Shown here: positions 32,268 to 40,108 of the stretch, piece by piece | Position numbering within the stretch: position 1 is the stretch's first letter | How the letters are laid out: every line of letters begins with the position of its first letter | Assembly: GCF_026017845.1 (NCBI RefSeq) | Contig: NZ_CP100416.1 | Location: 3,770,548 to 3,834,547 of the forward strand | Origin: Amycolatopsis mediterranei | GTDB lineage: Bacteria; Actinomycetota; Actinomycetes; Mycobacteriales; Pseudonocardiaceae | Direction: 5' to 3' | DNA length: 64,000 nt | The notes under the pieces: model-generated | What the model was told of the DNA's origin: nothing | Database searches by the model: none | The model's input: the letters and a program-made list of their open reading frames with translations, nothing else | Translations under genes and position numbers: made by a program

Positions 32268-33422
32268 ATGGCCGGGCTGACCGAAGAGGAGGCCGCGATC
32301 GTCGCGGTGGTGCGGGACTTCGTCGACCACGACGTCCGCCCGGTGGTGCGGGAACTGGACCACACCGACACCTATCCGGAGGCGCTCATCGAGCGGATGA
32401 AGGAGCTCGGCGTCTTCGGGCTCGCCGTCCCCGAAGCCTGGGGCGGCACACCGGTGTCGGCCCGGTGCTACGCCGAGGTCACCGAGGAACTGGCGTGCGG
32501 GTGGATGAGCCTCGCCGGCGCGATGGGCGGCCACACCGTCGTCGCGAAGCTGATCGTCACCTACGGCACCCGCGAGCAGCAGGAGCGCTACCTGCCGCGG
32601 ATGGCCACCGGCGAGGTCCGCGCGACGATGGCGCTGACCGAGCCCGGCGGCGGGTCCGACCTGCAGGCCCTGCGCACCACCGCCCGCCGCGCCGGGGAGT
32701 CCTATGTGGTCGACGGCGCGAAGACGTGGATCACCAACGCCCGCCGCTCACAGCTGGTCGCCCTGCTGTGCAAGACCGACCCGCACGCCGAACCCGCGCA
32801 CGCGGGCATCAGCATCCTCCTGGCCGAGAAGGGCGCGGGCTTCCACGTCTCGCGCGACCTCCCGAAGCTGGGGTACAAAGGCGTCGAAAGCTGTGAACTG
32901 TCCTTTTCGGACTTCCGCGTCCCGGTCGGTGCGCTGCTGGGCGGGGAAGAAGGCCGGGGGTTCGCGCAGATGATGCGCGGGCTGGAGATCGGCCGCATCC
33001 AGGTCGCCGCCCGTGCCCTCGGCGTCGGCCGGGCCGCGCTGGCGGATTCGCTGCGGTACGCCCAGGAACGCGAAACGTTCGGCAAGCCGATCTGGCAGCA
33101 CCAGTCGGTCGGCAACCTCCTCGCCGACATGGCCACCAAGCTGGAGGCCGCCCGCCAGCTGGTGCACCACGCCGCCCGCCGCTACGACTCCGGTGCGCGC
33201 GCGGACCTCGAGGCGGGCATGGCGAAGCTCTTCGCCTCCGAGACGGCGATGGAGATCGCCCTGAACGCGGTCCGCGTCCACGGCGGCTACGGGTATTCCA
33301 CCGAATTCGACGTCGAACGGTACTTCCGCGACGCGCCGCTGATGATCGTCGGCGAAGGCACCAACGAGATCCAGCGCACGGTGATCACCCGGCAGCTGAT
33401 CCGGCGCCACCGCCTCGGCTGA
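32268..33422 (+). CDS. Acyl-CoA dehydrogenase
   Basis: 384 residues behind AGAGGACAG. All family blocks are present: N-terminal helical domain, ALTEPGGGSD flavin/substrate motif (~124), TWITNA, FGKPIWQHQSVGNLLADMA (FAD), and a C-terminal catalytic Glu in VGEGTNEIQRTVI (~367). It oxidises an acyl-CoA to the trans-2-enoyl-CoA, passing electrons to ETF. The substrate chain is unknown. A divergent ArsR-phosphatase gene shares its operator region. Confidence 0.93.
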   Translation: MAGLTEEEAAIVAVVRDFVDHDVRPVVRELDHTDTYPEALIERMKELGVFGLAVPEAWGGTPVSARCYAEVTEELACGWMSLAGAMGGHTVVAKLIVTYGTREQQERYLPRMATGEVRATMALTEPGGGSDLQALRTTARRAGESYVVDGAKTWITNARRSQLVALLCKTDPHAEPAHAGISILLAEKGAGFHVSRDLPKLGYKGVESCELSFSDFRVPVGALLGGEEGRGFAQMMRGLEIGRIQVAARALGVGRAALADSLRYAQERETFGKPIWQHQSVGNLLADMATKLEAARQLVHHAARRYDSGARADLEAGMAKLFASETAMEIALNAVRVHGGYGYSTEFDVERYFRDAPLMIVGEGTNEIQRTVITRQLIRRHRLG

Positions 33423-33435
33423 TCGGGGAGGGGCG

Positions 33436-33491
33436 AGCGTGGTGGGGCCGTGCCGACTTGGGGGGAGGGGAAGGCACGGCCCCACCACGCT
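33436..33491 (+). terminator. Perfect 19-bp-stem hairpin after the acyl-CoA dehydrogenase
   Basis: Arms 33436-33454 (AGCGTGGTGGGGCCGTGCC) and 33473-33491 are exact reverse complements with an 18-nt purine-rich loop, 14 bp past the stop. Confidence 0.85.
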
Positions 33492-33593
33492 CTGCCGGGC
33501 GACGCGAGGTGGCGCCGCGCGCCCGGCTGGTCCGAAACGGTCTATCCGGCGGGCCGTGTCCGGCTTGGTGCCGAATCGACCGTCCAGGGCGGA

Positions 33594-33734
33594 TTGCCGC
33601 ACTGCGGGCGCCAAGTGCCGACGTGCACCCACTGCCGGCCCCAGGCGTGGGACATCAGGACCGTGGGCCGCCGGCACTGGGGACAGGTCTGCGGCGCCGA
33701 ATCGATGGACACCTCGTCCTCCTCCGCGCGGTGA
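33594..33734 (+). CDS. Tiny Cys/His-rich putative zinc-ribbon protein
   Basis: 46 residues if the TTG at 33594 is the start. The frame is open further back to the terminator, with no better start except a GTG inside that hairpin (33450). Third positions are almost all G/C and the reading has the pattern HCGRQVPTCTHC ... HWGQVCG, i.e. four Cys plus His in a compact zinc-ribbon-like layout, then a Ser-rich tail. I do not recognise the family. It sits alone between a terminator and the end of the convergent LuxR gene. Confidence 0.5.
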   Translation: MPHCGRQVPTCTHCRPQAWDIRTVGRRHWGQVCGAESMDTSSSSAR

Positions 33735-33797
33735 ATGGTCGCGGGAAAAGGATCGTCCGAAGGGGACGGAAGCGGACCGGGGAAACTACCCGGATGG

Positions 33798-36092
33798 CTA
33801 CGCGGGTCGCCCGGGCTGCCCCGCGAGCCACGAAGCCACCTGGGTGCGCGAGGTCAGGCCGAGCTTCACCAGGATGTTCTCGACGTGCCCCTCCACGGTC
33901 CGTCCGCTGAGGACCAGGGCGGCGGCGATCTCCTTGTTGCTCATCCCGCGCGCCACCAGCTCGGCGATCTCCCGCTGCCGCCGGGTCAGCCCGCCGGGCT
34001 CGGCCGCCTTGCCCGCCGCCCGGGTGGCGGGCCGTTCCCGCAGCGCGTACCGGACCACGTCGTCGAGGCCGGAGCCGGCCGCCTCGGCGAACGCCGCGGC
34101 GAAGGCGTCCTCCCCGAGCGCCTTGCGGGCCAGCGCGGCGCACTGCTCGTCGACAGCCTGGTAGGGACTCATCTCGCCGACGCGGGCGCCGCTGAGCCGC
34201 CAGACCGCGCCCGCGCCGCCGAGCAGCCGGGCCACCCGGTCGTGCTCGCCTTCGGCGGAGTGGCACCACGCGAGCGCCTCGACGAGGAACGCGAGCAGCG
34301 TCCGGTCGGGCAGCCGCAGGGCGACGGCCTCGTGCAGCAGATCGGTGGCCTGCCGGGGCTCGCCGGCGCGCCAGCGGTGGATCGCGACGGCCCACAACGC
34401 GTACCCGCGGGACCAGCGCGCCTGGTGTCGGTCGGTCAGGGCGAGCGCCTCTTCCGCGGCGGCCGCGCCGCGCGGATCGCCGAGGAAGAAGCGCGCCGCG
34501 GCCAGCAGGATCAGCGTGTCGAACACCAGCAGCGGGTCCCCGGCCGTGCGGTACCCGGCCAGCGCCCGCTCCAGCAGTTCGGCGCCGCCGCTCAGGTCGC
34601 CGGTGAAGAACGTGGCCATGCCCGCGCACTCGGCGTGGCCGGCCCGGAGCCGTTCGTCGCCGAGCTCTTCGGCGAGCTCGTCGAGTTCCGCCAGGAGCTG
34701 CGCGTGCGGCGCACCGGTCTGGATCGCGAGGAACGCCATCGCATACAACCCCCGCGCCCGGACCAGGGTGCGCTCCCCGCACAGCTCGAGGCCGCGCCGC
34801 AGGTAACCGCAGCCTTCCGGCACGAGGCCGCCGCCGTACCAGAAGTTCCACAGCGATGCCGCGATGTCCAGCGCCTGGCTCGCCTGCCCGGGTCCGGACA
34901 GGCAGTGCTCCAGCACGGCCCGGAGGTTGGCGTGCTCGCGGCGGAGCCGGCCGAGCCACTCCGACTGCCGCGGGCCGAACCCCTCGGCCCGGTAGCGCCG
35001 CGCGAGGTCCGCGTAGTAGCCGGCCTGCCGGGCCCGCACGCCGGCCTCGTCGCCGCCGGCGGCCAGCCGGGCGCCGCCGTATTCGCGGACGGTCTCCAGC
35101 ATGCGGTACCAGGCGTGCCGCCCGAAGGTGCCGTTCTGCCGGCTGAGCACCGATTTGTCCACCAGCCCGGCCACCACGTCCAGCGCGCTGCCGCCGTCCG
35201 CCGCGGGCACGCAGACGCCCTCGGCGGCGTCGAGGTCGAATCCGCCGGGGAACACCGACGCCTGCGCCCACAGCCGCTGTTCCGCGGGGGTGCACAGCTC
35301 GAAACTCCAGTCGATCGCCGCTTCCAGGGTCCGGCGGCGGGGCTGCACGGCGGCGGGGCGCGAAGTGAGCAGGCCGAGCCGGTCGTCGAGCCGCTCGAGG
35401 ACCTGGTCGACCGCCAGCACGCGCACGCGGACGGCGGCCAGCTCGATGGCCAGCGGGATGCCCTCCAGGCGGCGGCAGATCCGGCTCACCGTGGCCCGGT
35501 TGTCCGGGGTGAGCTCGAAGCCGGGCGAGACGGCGGCCGCCCGGTCGGCGAACAGCGTGACCGCTTCGACCGGGCCCCCGCCGGCGTCCTCGTCGCCGGG
35601 GACGGGCAGCGGCTCGACGTGCAGCAGGTGCTCGCCCTCCACGTGCAGCGTGTGCCGGCTGGTGGCGAGGACCCGGAGCCCGGCGGAGACCGCGAGCAGC
35701 TTGGCGACCAGCGTCGCGCACTCGTCGGCGACGTGCTCGCAGTTGTCCAGCACCAGCAGCAGCTGCTTGTCCTCGAGGTACTCGGCGAGGCCGGCGGCCT
35801 GATCGCTCGTGACGCGCAGGCCGAACGCCGTCGCCACGGTGTTCGGCACCAGGTGCGGATCACCCACGTCGGCCAGCTCGACCAGCCACACGCCGTCCGG
35901 GAACGCCCGCCGCACGTCGGCGGCGACCCGCAGCGCCAGCCGCGTCTTGCCGACCCCGCCGGCGCCGGTCAGCGTGACCAGCCTGGCCGTGGCCAGCAGG
36001 CGTTTCGCTTCCCCGAGCTCATGGCGCCGGCCGACGAAGCTGGTCAGCTCGGCCGGCAGGTTGCCGGCGCTTCGGCGGGAACGGGCACCCAT
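33798..36092 (-). CDS. Large AfsR/LuxR-type regulator: NB-ARC-like ATPase, TPR, LuxR HTH
   Basis: 764 residues from ATG 36092. An ATPase with P-loop LTGAGGVGKTRLAL (~40-53) and Walker B LLLVLDNCEHV is followed by a winged-helix region, ~250 residues of helical TPR-like repeats, and a C-terminal LuxR HTH (GLTRRQREIAELVARGMSNKEIAAALVLSGRTVEGHVENILVKLGL, ~700-745). Such STAND-type regulators often control secondary metabolism. An in-frame extension to 36200 exists but would translate the 21-bp repeats, so it is not used. Three phased palindromes lie 41-94 bp upstream. Confidence 0.9.
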   Translation of the reverse strand: MGARSRRSAGNLPAELTSFVGRRHELGEAKRLLATARLVTLTGAGGVGKTRLALRVAADVRRAFPDGVWLVELADVGDPHLVPNTVATAFGLRVTSDQAAGLAEYLEDKQLLLVLDNCEHVADECATLVAKLLAVSAGLRVLATSRHTLHVEGEHLLHVEPLPVPGDEDAGGGPVEAVTLFADRAAAVSPGFELTPDNRATVSRICRRLEGIPLAIELAAVRVRVLAVDQVLERLDDRLGLLTSRPAAVQPRRRTLEAAIDWSFELCTPAEQRLWAQASVFPGGFDLDAAEGVCVPAADGGSALDVVAGLVDKSVLSRQNGTFGRHAWYRMLETVREYGGARLAAGGDEAGVRARQAGYYADLARRYRAEGFGPRQSEWLGRLRREHANLRAVLEHCLSGPGQASQALDIAASLWNFWYGGGLVPEGCGYLRRGLELCGERTLVRARGLYAMAFLAIQTGAPHAQLLAELDELAEELGDERLRAGHAECAGMATFFTGDLSGGAELLERALAGYRTAGDPLLVFDTLILLAAARFFLGDPRGAAAAEEALALTDRHQARWSRGYALWAVAIHRWRAGEPRQATDLLHEAVALRLPDRTLLAFLVEALAWCHSAEGEHDRVARLLGGAGAVWRLSGARVGEMSPYQAVDEQCAALARKALGEDAFAAAFAEAAGSGLDDVVRYALRERPATRAAGKAAEPGGLTRRQREIAELVARGMSNKEIAAALVLSGRTVEGHVENILVKLGLTSRTQVASWLAGQPGRPA

Positions 36093-36132
36093 GAGCCAGA
36101 GTCTAGGTCCGCGGCCCCGTGTCGTCCCTTCG

Positions 36133-36186
36133 ATCACGGGTGATGCCCCTCCAATCACGCGTGATGCCTCTCTGATCACGCGTGAT
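36133..36186. promoter_or_regulatory. Three palindromes in exact 21-bp phasing, ATCACGCGTGAT
   Basis: ATCACGGGTGAT (36133-36144), ATCACGCGTGAT (36154-36165) and ATCACGCGTGAT (36175-36186). Two are perfect 12-bp palindromes and one has a single change. Starts are exactly 21 bp apart, two DNA turns, placing all sites on one face of the helix. They lie just upstream of the LuxR/ATPase gene and read like a cooperative operator. Confidence 0.75.
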
Positions 36187-36200
36187 GCCCCACGCGACAC

Positions 36201-36427
36201 GCCCGGCGGCTCGAAGTGCTGCGCGCCGAAGCCGATGGGCTCGGCGACGTCGGCGGCTCGGTGCCGAAGACCACGCTGGCGCCGCGCACGTTCATCCCGG
36301 TCACGCCGTTCCGCCGGTCCACAGTGGTCCGGGCGGCCCGGAAGCTGTTCGACGGCACCGTTTCCCGAGGACCCGGTTCACCTTCGAGCCGGACTCGCTG
36401 CCGGTGCCCGAGCGGCGGCGCGCCGGT
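36201..36427 (+). pseudogene. Degraded coding fragment of unknown origin
   Basis: The plus strand shows coding-like third-base bias: LEVLRAEADGLGDVGGSV, then TFIPVTPFRRSTVVRAARKLFDGTV, after which the frame breaks near 36366-36375 and continues in another frame as TRFTFEPDSLPVPERRRAG. No start or stop frames it. It looks like a gene remnant with a frameshift; the family is not recognised. Confidence 0.3.
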
Positions 36428-36979
36428 TCATCGCGACTGCCAGCGGAAGAACCCGGCGCCCTGCGCGTAGGCGAGGTGCCCGCCGAGGGCGCCGCCGGCG
36501 CTGGTCACCGCCAGGCCGAGCGCGCCCAGGACCCGGCCGCGGGCCACCCGGCCGCGCGTGCGGGCGGTGTAGGACGCGCCGAAGAGGGCGATCGCGACCG
36601 CGTTGCCCGCAGCGTGCGCAAGACCGACCCGGCGCTGCCGTTCGTCGAGGTCGGCGTAGTCGAACAGGCCGAGGAGCACGGCCGCCGGTGCGGCCAGCAG
36701 GCCGGTCGCGACCAGCCGGCGGGCGGCCTCTTCCTGGCCGGGCAGCAGGTCGAACAGGGCAGAGCACAGCCACGCACCGATCGGCACGGTGACGGCGAGC
36801 GGGTGCAGCGGGTGGCCCAGCCAGCGCCCGCGCAGCAGCCGGCCGGGCGCGCTGGTGGCGGCACCGCGCAACCGGTAAGCAAGCGCGGTGGCCGGAACAT
36901 CGAGCACATCGGCATCCTCGACGGCCATCAGCACCCGATGCGGCGCGGCAGGGGTTTCGACACGGTCGGCTTTCTGCAT
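36428..36979 (-). CDS. DUF2231 integral membrane protein
   Basis: 183 residues from ATG 36979. The typical opening of the family is LRGRWLGHPLHPLAVTVPIGAWLCSALFDLL, followed by helices at ~85-105, 115-135 and 145-165. DUF2231 proteins have four helices and conserved His residues (GHPLHP) that may bind haem; function unproven. It stands alone between a gene fragment and a repeat-rich spacer. Confidence 0.8.
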   Translation of the reverse strand: MQKADRVETPAAPHRVLMAVEDADVLDVPATALAYRLRGAATSAPGRLLRGRWLGHPLHPLAVTVPIGAWLCSALFDLLPGQEEAARRLVATGLLAAPAAVLLGLFDYADLDERQRRVGLAHAAGNAVAIALFGASYTARTRGRVARGRVLGALGLAVTSAGGALGGHLAYAQGAGFFRWQSR

Positions 36980-37000
36980 GCCGTCCCGGCTACCCCGCCG

Positions 37001-37230
37001 GGCGCGGTCCAACCGCCCCCGCCGGGTGCGGTCCGGCCGGGCGGCCCCCGCGACCCCTACCGGGCGCGGTTCGGCCGCGGCCGTGTGGCGTGGTCGATTC
37101 GCCTTTGGCGGGTGTGGTCCGATTGGGCGCCCGTGCCCCTGTCGGCGGTGGTTCGGCCGGTTTGCCAGGTCTGCCATCGGTGGTCGCCCGGCGCGGTCGC
37201 TTCGCCTCCGTCAGGCGTGGTCCGTCCGGG
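37001..37230. repeat. Degenerate GGGYGYGGTCCG repeats
   Basis: The 376-bp gap between the DUF2231 and MFS genes contains about eight divergent copies of a GGGCGCGGTCCGGCCGGGCG-like unit, near 37001, 37025, 37062, 37088, 37110, 37144, 37190 and 37212. Spacing is irregular (22-46 bp). Neither strand gives a convincing protein. Confidence 0.5.
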
Positions 37231-37355
37231 CGACCTGCCACCCCTCCCGCCCTCGGCCCGGCCGTCGTCGATGGTGGGCGGCTCGCCCACGCGCTACCGT
37301 GAGCGTCTTGGGCAACGCTCTGCGTGACACAGTGTGCGCCGGCCTGGGGGTGGGG

Positions 37356-38570
37356 ATGGGTGCGACGCGGTCCGCGTTCGCGATTCGCGGCTTCCGGCTG
37401 CTCTGGCTGGCGGGTCTGCTGTCGGTCGTCGGCGACCAGCTGGCCCGGGTCGCCTTGTCGATACTCGTCTTCCAGCGGACCGGTTCCGCCGCACTGAGCG
37501 CGGCGACCTACGCGCTGTCCATGCTGCCCGCCCTGGTCTCCGGCGCGCTGCTGTCGTGGCTGGCCGACCGGTACCCGCGGCGCCGCGTGATGGTGGCCTG
37601 CGACGTGATCCGGGCGGCGCTGGTCGGCGTGATGGCCGTGCCCGCGGTGCCCTTGCCGCTGATGGCCGTGCTGCTCGTGCTCGTGCAACTGGCCGAAGCG
37701 CCGTTCTCCGCCGCCCAAGGCGCCGTCCTGCCCGAGCTGCTGGGCAGCCGGTACGAGGCGGGACAGACCGTTCAGCAGGTCACCACGCAGCTGTGCCTGG
37801 TGCTCGGGTTCGCGGCGGCCGCGTTCGTGGTCACCGCGGTCGGCGCGCACGCCGCCCTGGCCGTCGACGCCGCCACGTTCGCCGCCTCCGGCCTGCTGAT
37901 CCGCGCCGGTCTCGGCCGGCACCCGCCGCCCGGCTCCACCGAACGCGAGGCGACGTGGTGGCGCCGGATCGCCGCCGGCGCGGTGGCCGTGCGCCGGGAC
38001 CGCACCCTGGGCACGCTGGTGTGGCTGGGCTGGCTGGCGCTGTTCACCGTCGTCCCGGAGGGGCTCGCGGTCCCGTTCGCCCAGCAGGCCGGGGTGGGCG
38101 GCGAATGGATCGGGGTGCTGCTCGCCGCGGAACCGGGGGGCGCGGCCGTCGGCGCGCTGCTGCTGCGGCGGGTCGCCCGGCCGGTGCGGGTGCGCGCACT
38201 GGGCGTGCTGGCGGTCGGGACGGCGGCACCGCTGGTGGCCTTCTGGGGCCGGCCGGCCCTCGGCACGGCGCTGGCGCTGCTGTTCGTCTCCGGGCTGTGC
38301 TCGGCCTACCAGGTCACCGCGGGTGCGACGTTCGTCCAGCTCTCCCCGCCGCGGGTGCGCGGGCGGACCCTCGGGTTCGCCCGGACCGGCATGATCGCCG
38401 GGCAGGGACTCGGGATCGTGGCCGGTGGCGTCCTCGCCCAGCTGGTCGGGCCGGCGGCGGCGATCGCCTGGGCGGGGACCGCGGGAGCGCTCGTCGCGCT
38501 CGCCGCGGCCGCGGCCTGGGCGCGCCGCCGGCCGGACGCCGTTTCGGCCGCGCTCCCGGCCGAAGCTTGA
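37356..38570 (+). CDS. MFS transporter, multidrug exporter type
   Basis: 404 residues from ATG 37356 (GTG at 37299 is an alternative). Twelve helices, with the motif-A-like loop SWLADRYPRRRVMVACD between helices 2 and 3 and RGRTLGFARTGMIAGQGLGIVAGG in the second half. It belongs to the MFS_3/enterobactin-exporter-like group that expels small molecules. The twin hexapeptide ORFs lie antisense immediately after its stop. Confidence 0.88.
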   Translation: MGATRSAFAIRGFRLLWLAGLLSVVGDQLARVALSILVFQRTGSAALSAATYALSMLPALVSGALLSWLADRYPRRRVMVACDVIRAALVGVMAVPAVPLPLMAVLLVLVQLAEAPFSAAQGAVLPELLGSRYEAGQTVQQVTTQLCLVLGFAAAAFVVTAVGAHAALAVDAATFAASGLLIRAGLGRHPPPGSTEREATWWRRIAAGAVAVRRDRTLGTLVWLGWLALFTVVPEGLAVPFAQQAGVGGEWIGVLLAAEPGGAAVGALLLRRVARPVRVRALGVLAVGTAAPLVAFWGRPALGTALALLFVSGLCSAYQVTAGATFVQLSPPRVRGRTLGFARTGMIAGQGLGIVAGGVLAQLVGPAAAIAWAGTAGALVALAAAAAWARRRPDAVSAALPAEA

Positions 38571-38574
38571 TTCC

Positions 38575-38595
38575 TCACCAGCCTTTGTCGCTCAT
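38575..38595 (-). CDS. Hexapeptide ORF MSDKGW, copy 1
   Basis: ATG AGC GAC AAA GGC TGG TGA on the minus strand, with GGAAGGAG ending 7 nt upstream of the ATG. An almost identical second copy lies 69 bp away (38644-38664); inside the ORFs the only difference is the silent AAA/AAG Lys codon. Could be a micro-precursor peptide, a leader peptide or a signal. Nothing proves translation. Confidence 0.45.
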   Translation of the reverse strand: MSDKGW

Positions 38596-38643
38596 CGTGC
38601 GCTCCTTCCCGGTGGCAGGGGAGTGGGACTCGGTCGCCGGGGT

Positions 38644-38664
38644 TCACCAGCCCTTGTCGCTCAT
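38644..38664 (-). CDS. Hexapeptide ORF MSDKGW, copy 2
   Basis: ATG AGC GAC AAG GGC TGG TGA on the minus strand with GGAGAGGCGAG before the ATG. In transcription order it precedes copy 1 and is in the same frame. The flanking DNA is much less alike than the 21-bp ORF, so the conserved unit is the peptide plus a purine-rich ribosome site. Confidence 0.45.
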   Translation of the reverse strand: MSDKGW

Positions 38665-38819
38665 CGGCTCGCCTCTCCGTGCGGTTTCCTCCGTGCCGGA
38701 TACCCGGGAATGGTCTCAGCTGCCCGGTCGGGTCGCGCTGGAGGGAAACACCTGACATCCGGCCGCGACGCGACTACCCTGGGCGATCGGGGCATCACCG
38801 GCGCGGGGGAGGCGCTGCG

Positions 38820-40097
38820 ATGGGGGCAGCTGCGATGGGGGAAAGCGTGGTCACCGGCGGGGGCCGGTCGCCATCGGGGTGGAAGCTGTGGTCGTTGCCG
38901 GGGCGGGTGCGGTTCCTCGTCCTGGGCGTGGATCTGCTGGCGCTCGGCGTGCTGGTGCTCGCGGCCCGCGCGGCGCCGACACCGGGGCAATGGGTGACGG
39001 CGGCCTGGCTCGCCGCGGCGGCCCTGCCGCACCTGCACGCCTCCCACGTCATCGAACGGCGGCGGCGCGACCGCGCGGGCGCGCCGTACGTCGACCTCTG
39101 CAGCGTCTGGATCTTCGCCGGGGTCATCGTGCTGCCCCTGGTGCTCGAACTGGTGCTGGTGGCGGTGATCTACGCCCACCGCTGGGTGCTGGTCAACCGG
39201 TTCGACGCGGTCCGCCCGCCGCACCGCACCGTGTACACCGCCGCCACGCTCGCGCTGGCCGCGGCCGCCGCGGCCGCCGTGCTGCAGTCGAGCGGCGTCC
39301 ACCAGCACCTCGCCGGCGGCGCGCGGCCGGGCTGGGCCGACCTCGCCGCGGTGGTCGCCGCGGCGGCGGTGCAGTGGGCGGTCAACACCGGGCTCGTCGG
39401 CACGGTCATCGCCTGGACGGTCACCGTCGAGCACCCGCGCCGGCTGATCGGCAGCGCGTCGGACAACCTGCTGGAGGTCAGCCAGCTGGCGCTGGGCGTG
39501 TTCGTCGCGCTCGCCCTGCTCTGGTGGCCGCCCGCCGCGCTGCTGATGATCATCCCGACGTTCGCGCTGCACCAGTGCGTCCAGCTCGACCAGCTCAAGC
39601 TCGCCGCCCGCACCGACCAGCGCACCGGGCTGCTCAACGCGATCGCCTGGCACGAACAGGCCGAGCACGCGCTCGAGCGCACCCGCGGCCGGATCGGGGT
39701 GCTGATGATCGACCTCGACTGGTTCAAGCGCATCAACGACACCCACGGCCACCCGGTCGGCGACGACGTCCTCGCCGAGGTGGCCACCGTGCTCACCCGG
39801 ACCGTCCGGCGCGGGGACACGGTCGGCCGGTACGGCGGCGAGGAGTTCGCCGTCCTGCTGCCCGACGTCGACGAAGCCGAGGTCCGCGCGATCGCCGAGC
39901 GGATCCGTCTCCGGATCCGGGGGCTGCGCATCACCGCGCCGACGGGCGAGGCGGTGACGCTGTCGGCGACGATCGGCGCGGCACTGGACCCGGCGGAGCC
40001 CGGCGCCGGCCTCGACGAGATGATCCGCGCGGCCGACGACGCGTTGTACGCGGGCAAGAAGGCCGGCCGCGACCGGGTGGCGGTCGCCGGTTGGTGA
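38820..40097 (+). CDS. Membrane diguanylate cyclase (GGDEF)
   Basis: 425 residues from ATG 38820. Six to seven N-terminal membrane helices (~35-255, MASE-like) precede a GGDEF domain (~265-420): DQRTGLLN, IDLDWFKRINDTHGHPVGD and the active site RYGGEEF (~340). An inhibitory RxxD (RRGD) lies five residues before GGEEF, so product feedback is expected. It makes cyclic di-GMP, which controls development in filamentous actinomycetes. No EAL domain is present. Confidence 0.92.
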   Translation: MGAAAMGESVVTGGGRSPSGWKLWSLPGRVRFLVLGVDLLALGVLVLAARAAPTPGQWVTAAWLAAAALPHLHASHVIERRRRDRAGAPYVDLCSVWIFAGVIVLPLVLELVLVAVIYAHRWVLVNRFDAVRPPHRTVYTAATLALAAAAAAAVLQSSGVHQHLAGGARPGWADLAAVVAAAAVQWAVNTGLVGTVIAWTVTVEHPRRLIGSASDNLLEVSQLALGVFVALALLWWPPAALLMIIPTFALHQCVQLDQLKLAARTDQRTGLLNAIAWHEQAEHALERTRGRIGVLMIDLDWFKRINDTHGHPVGDDVLAEVATVLTRTVRRGDTVGRYGGEEFAVLLPDVDEAEVRAIAERIRLRIRGLRITAPTGEAVTLSATIGAALDPAEPGAGLDEMIRAADDALYAGKKAGRDRVAVAGW

Positions 40098-40108
40098 GGT
40101 CGGCACGC

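Noticed and set aside
36093..36200. N-terminal extension of the LuxR/ATPase protein
   Set aside because: It would only translate the 21-bp palindromes into a 7-residue repeat, with no ribosome site. ATG 36092 gives a normal N-terminus.
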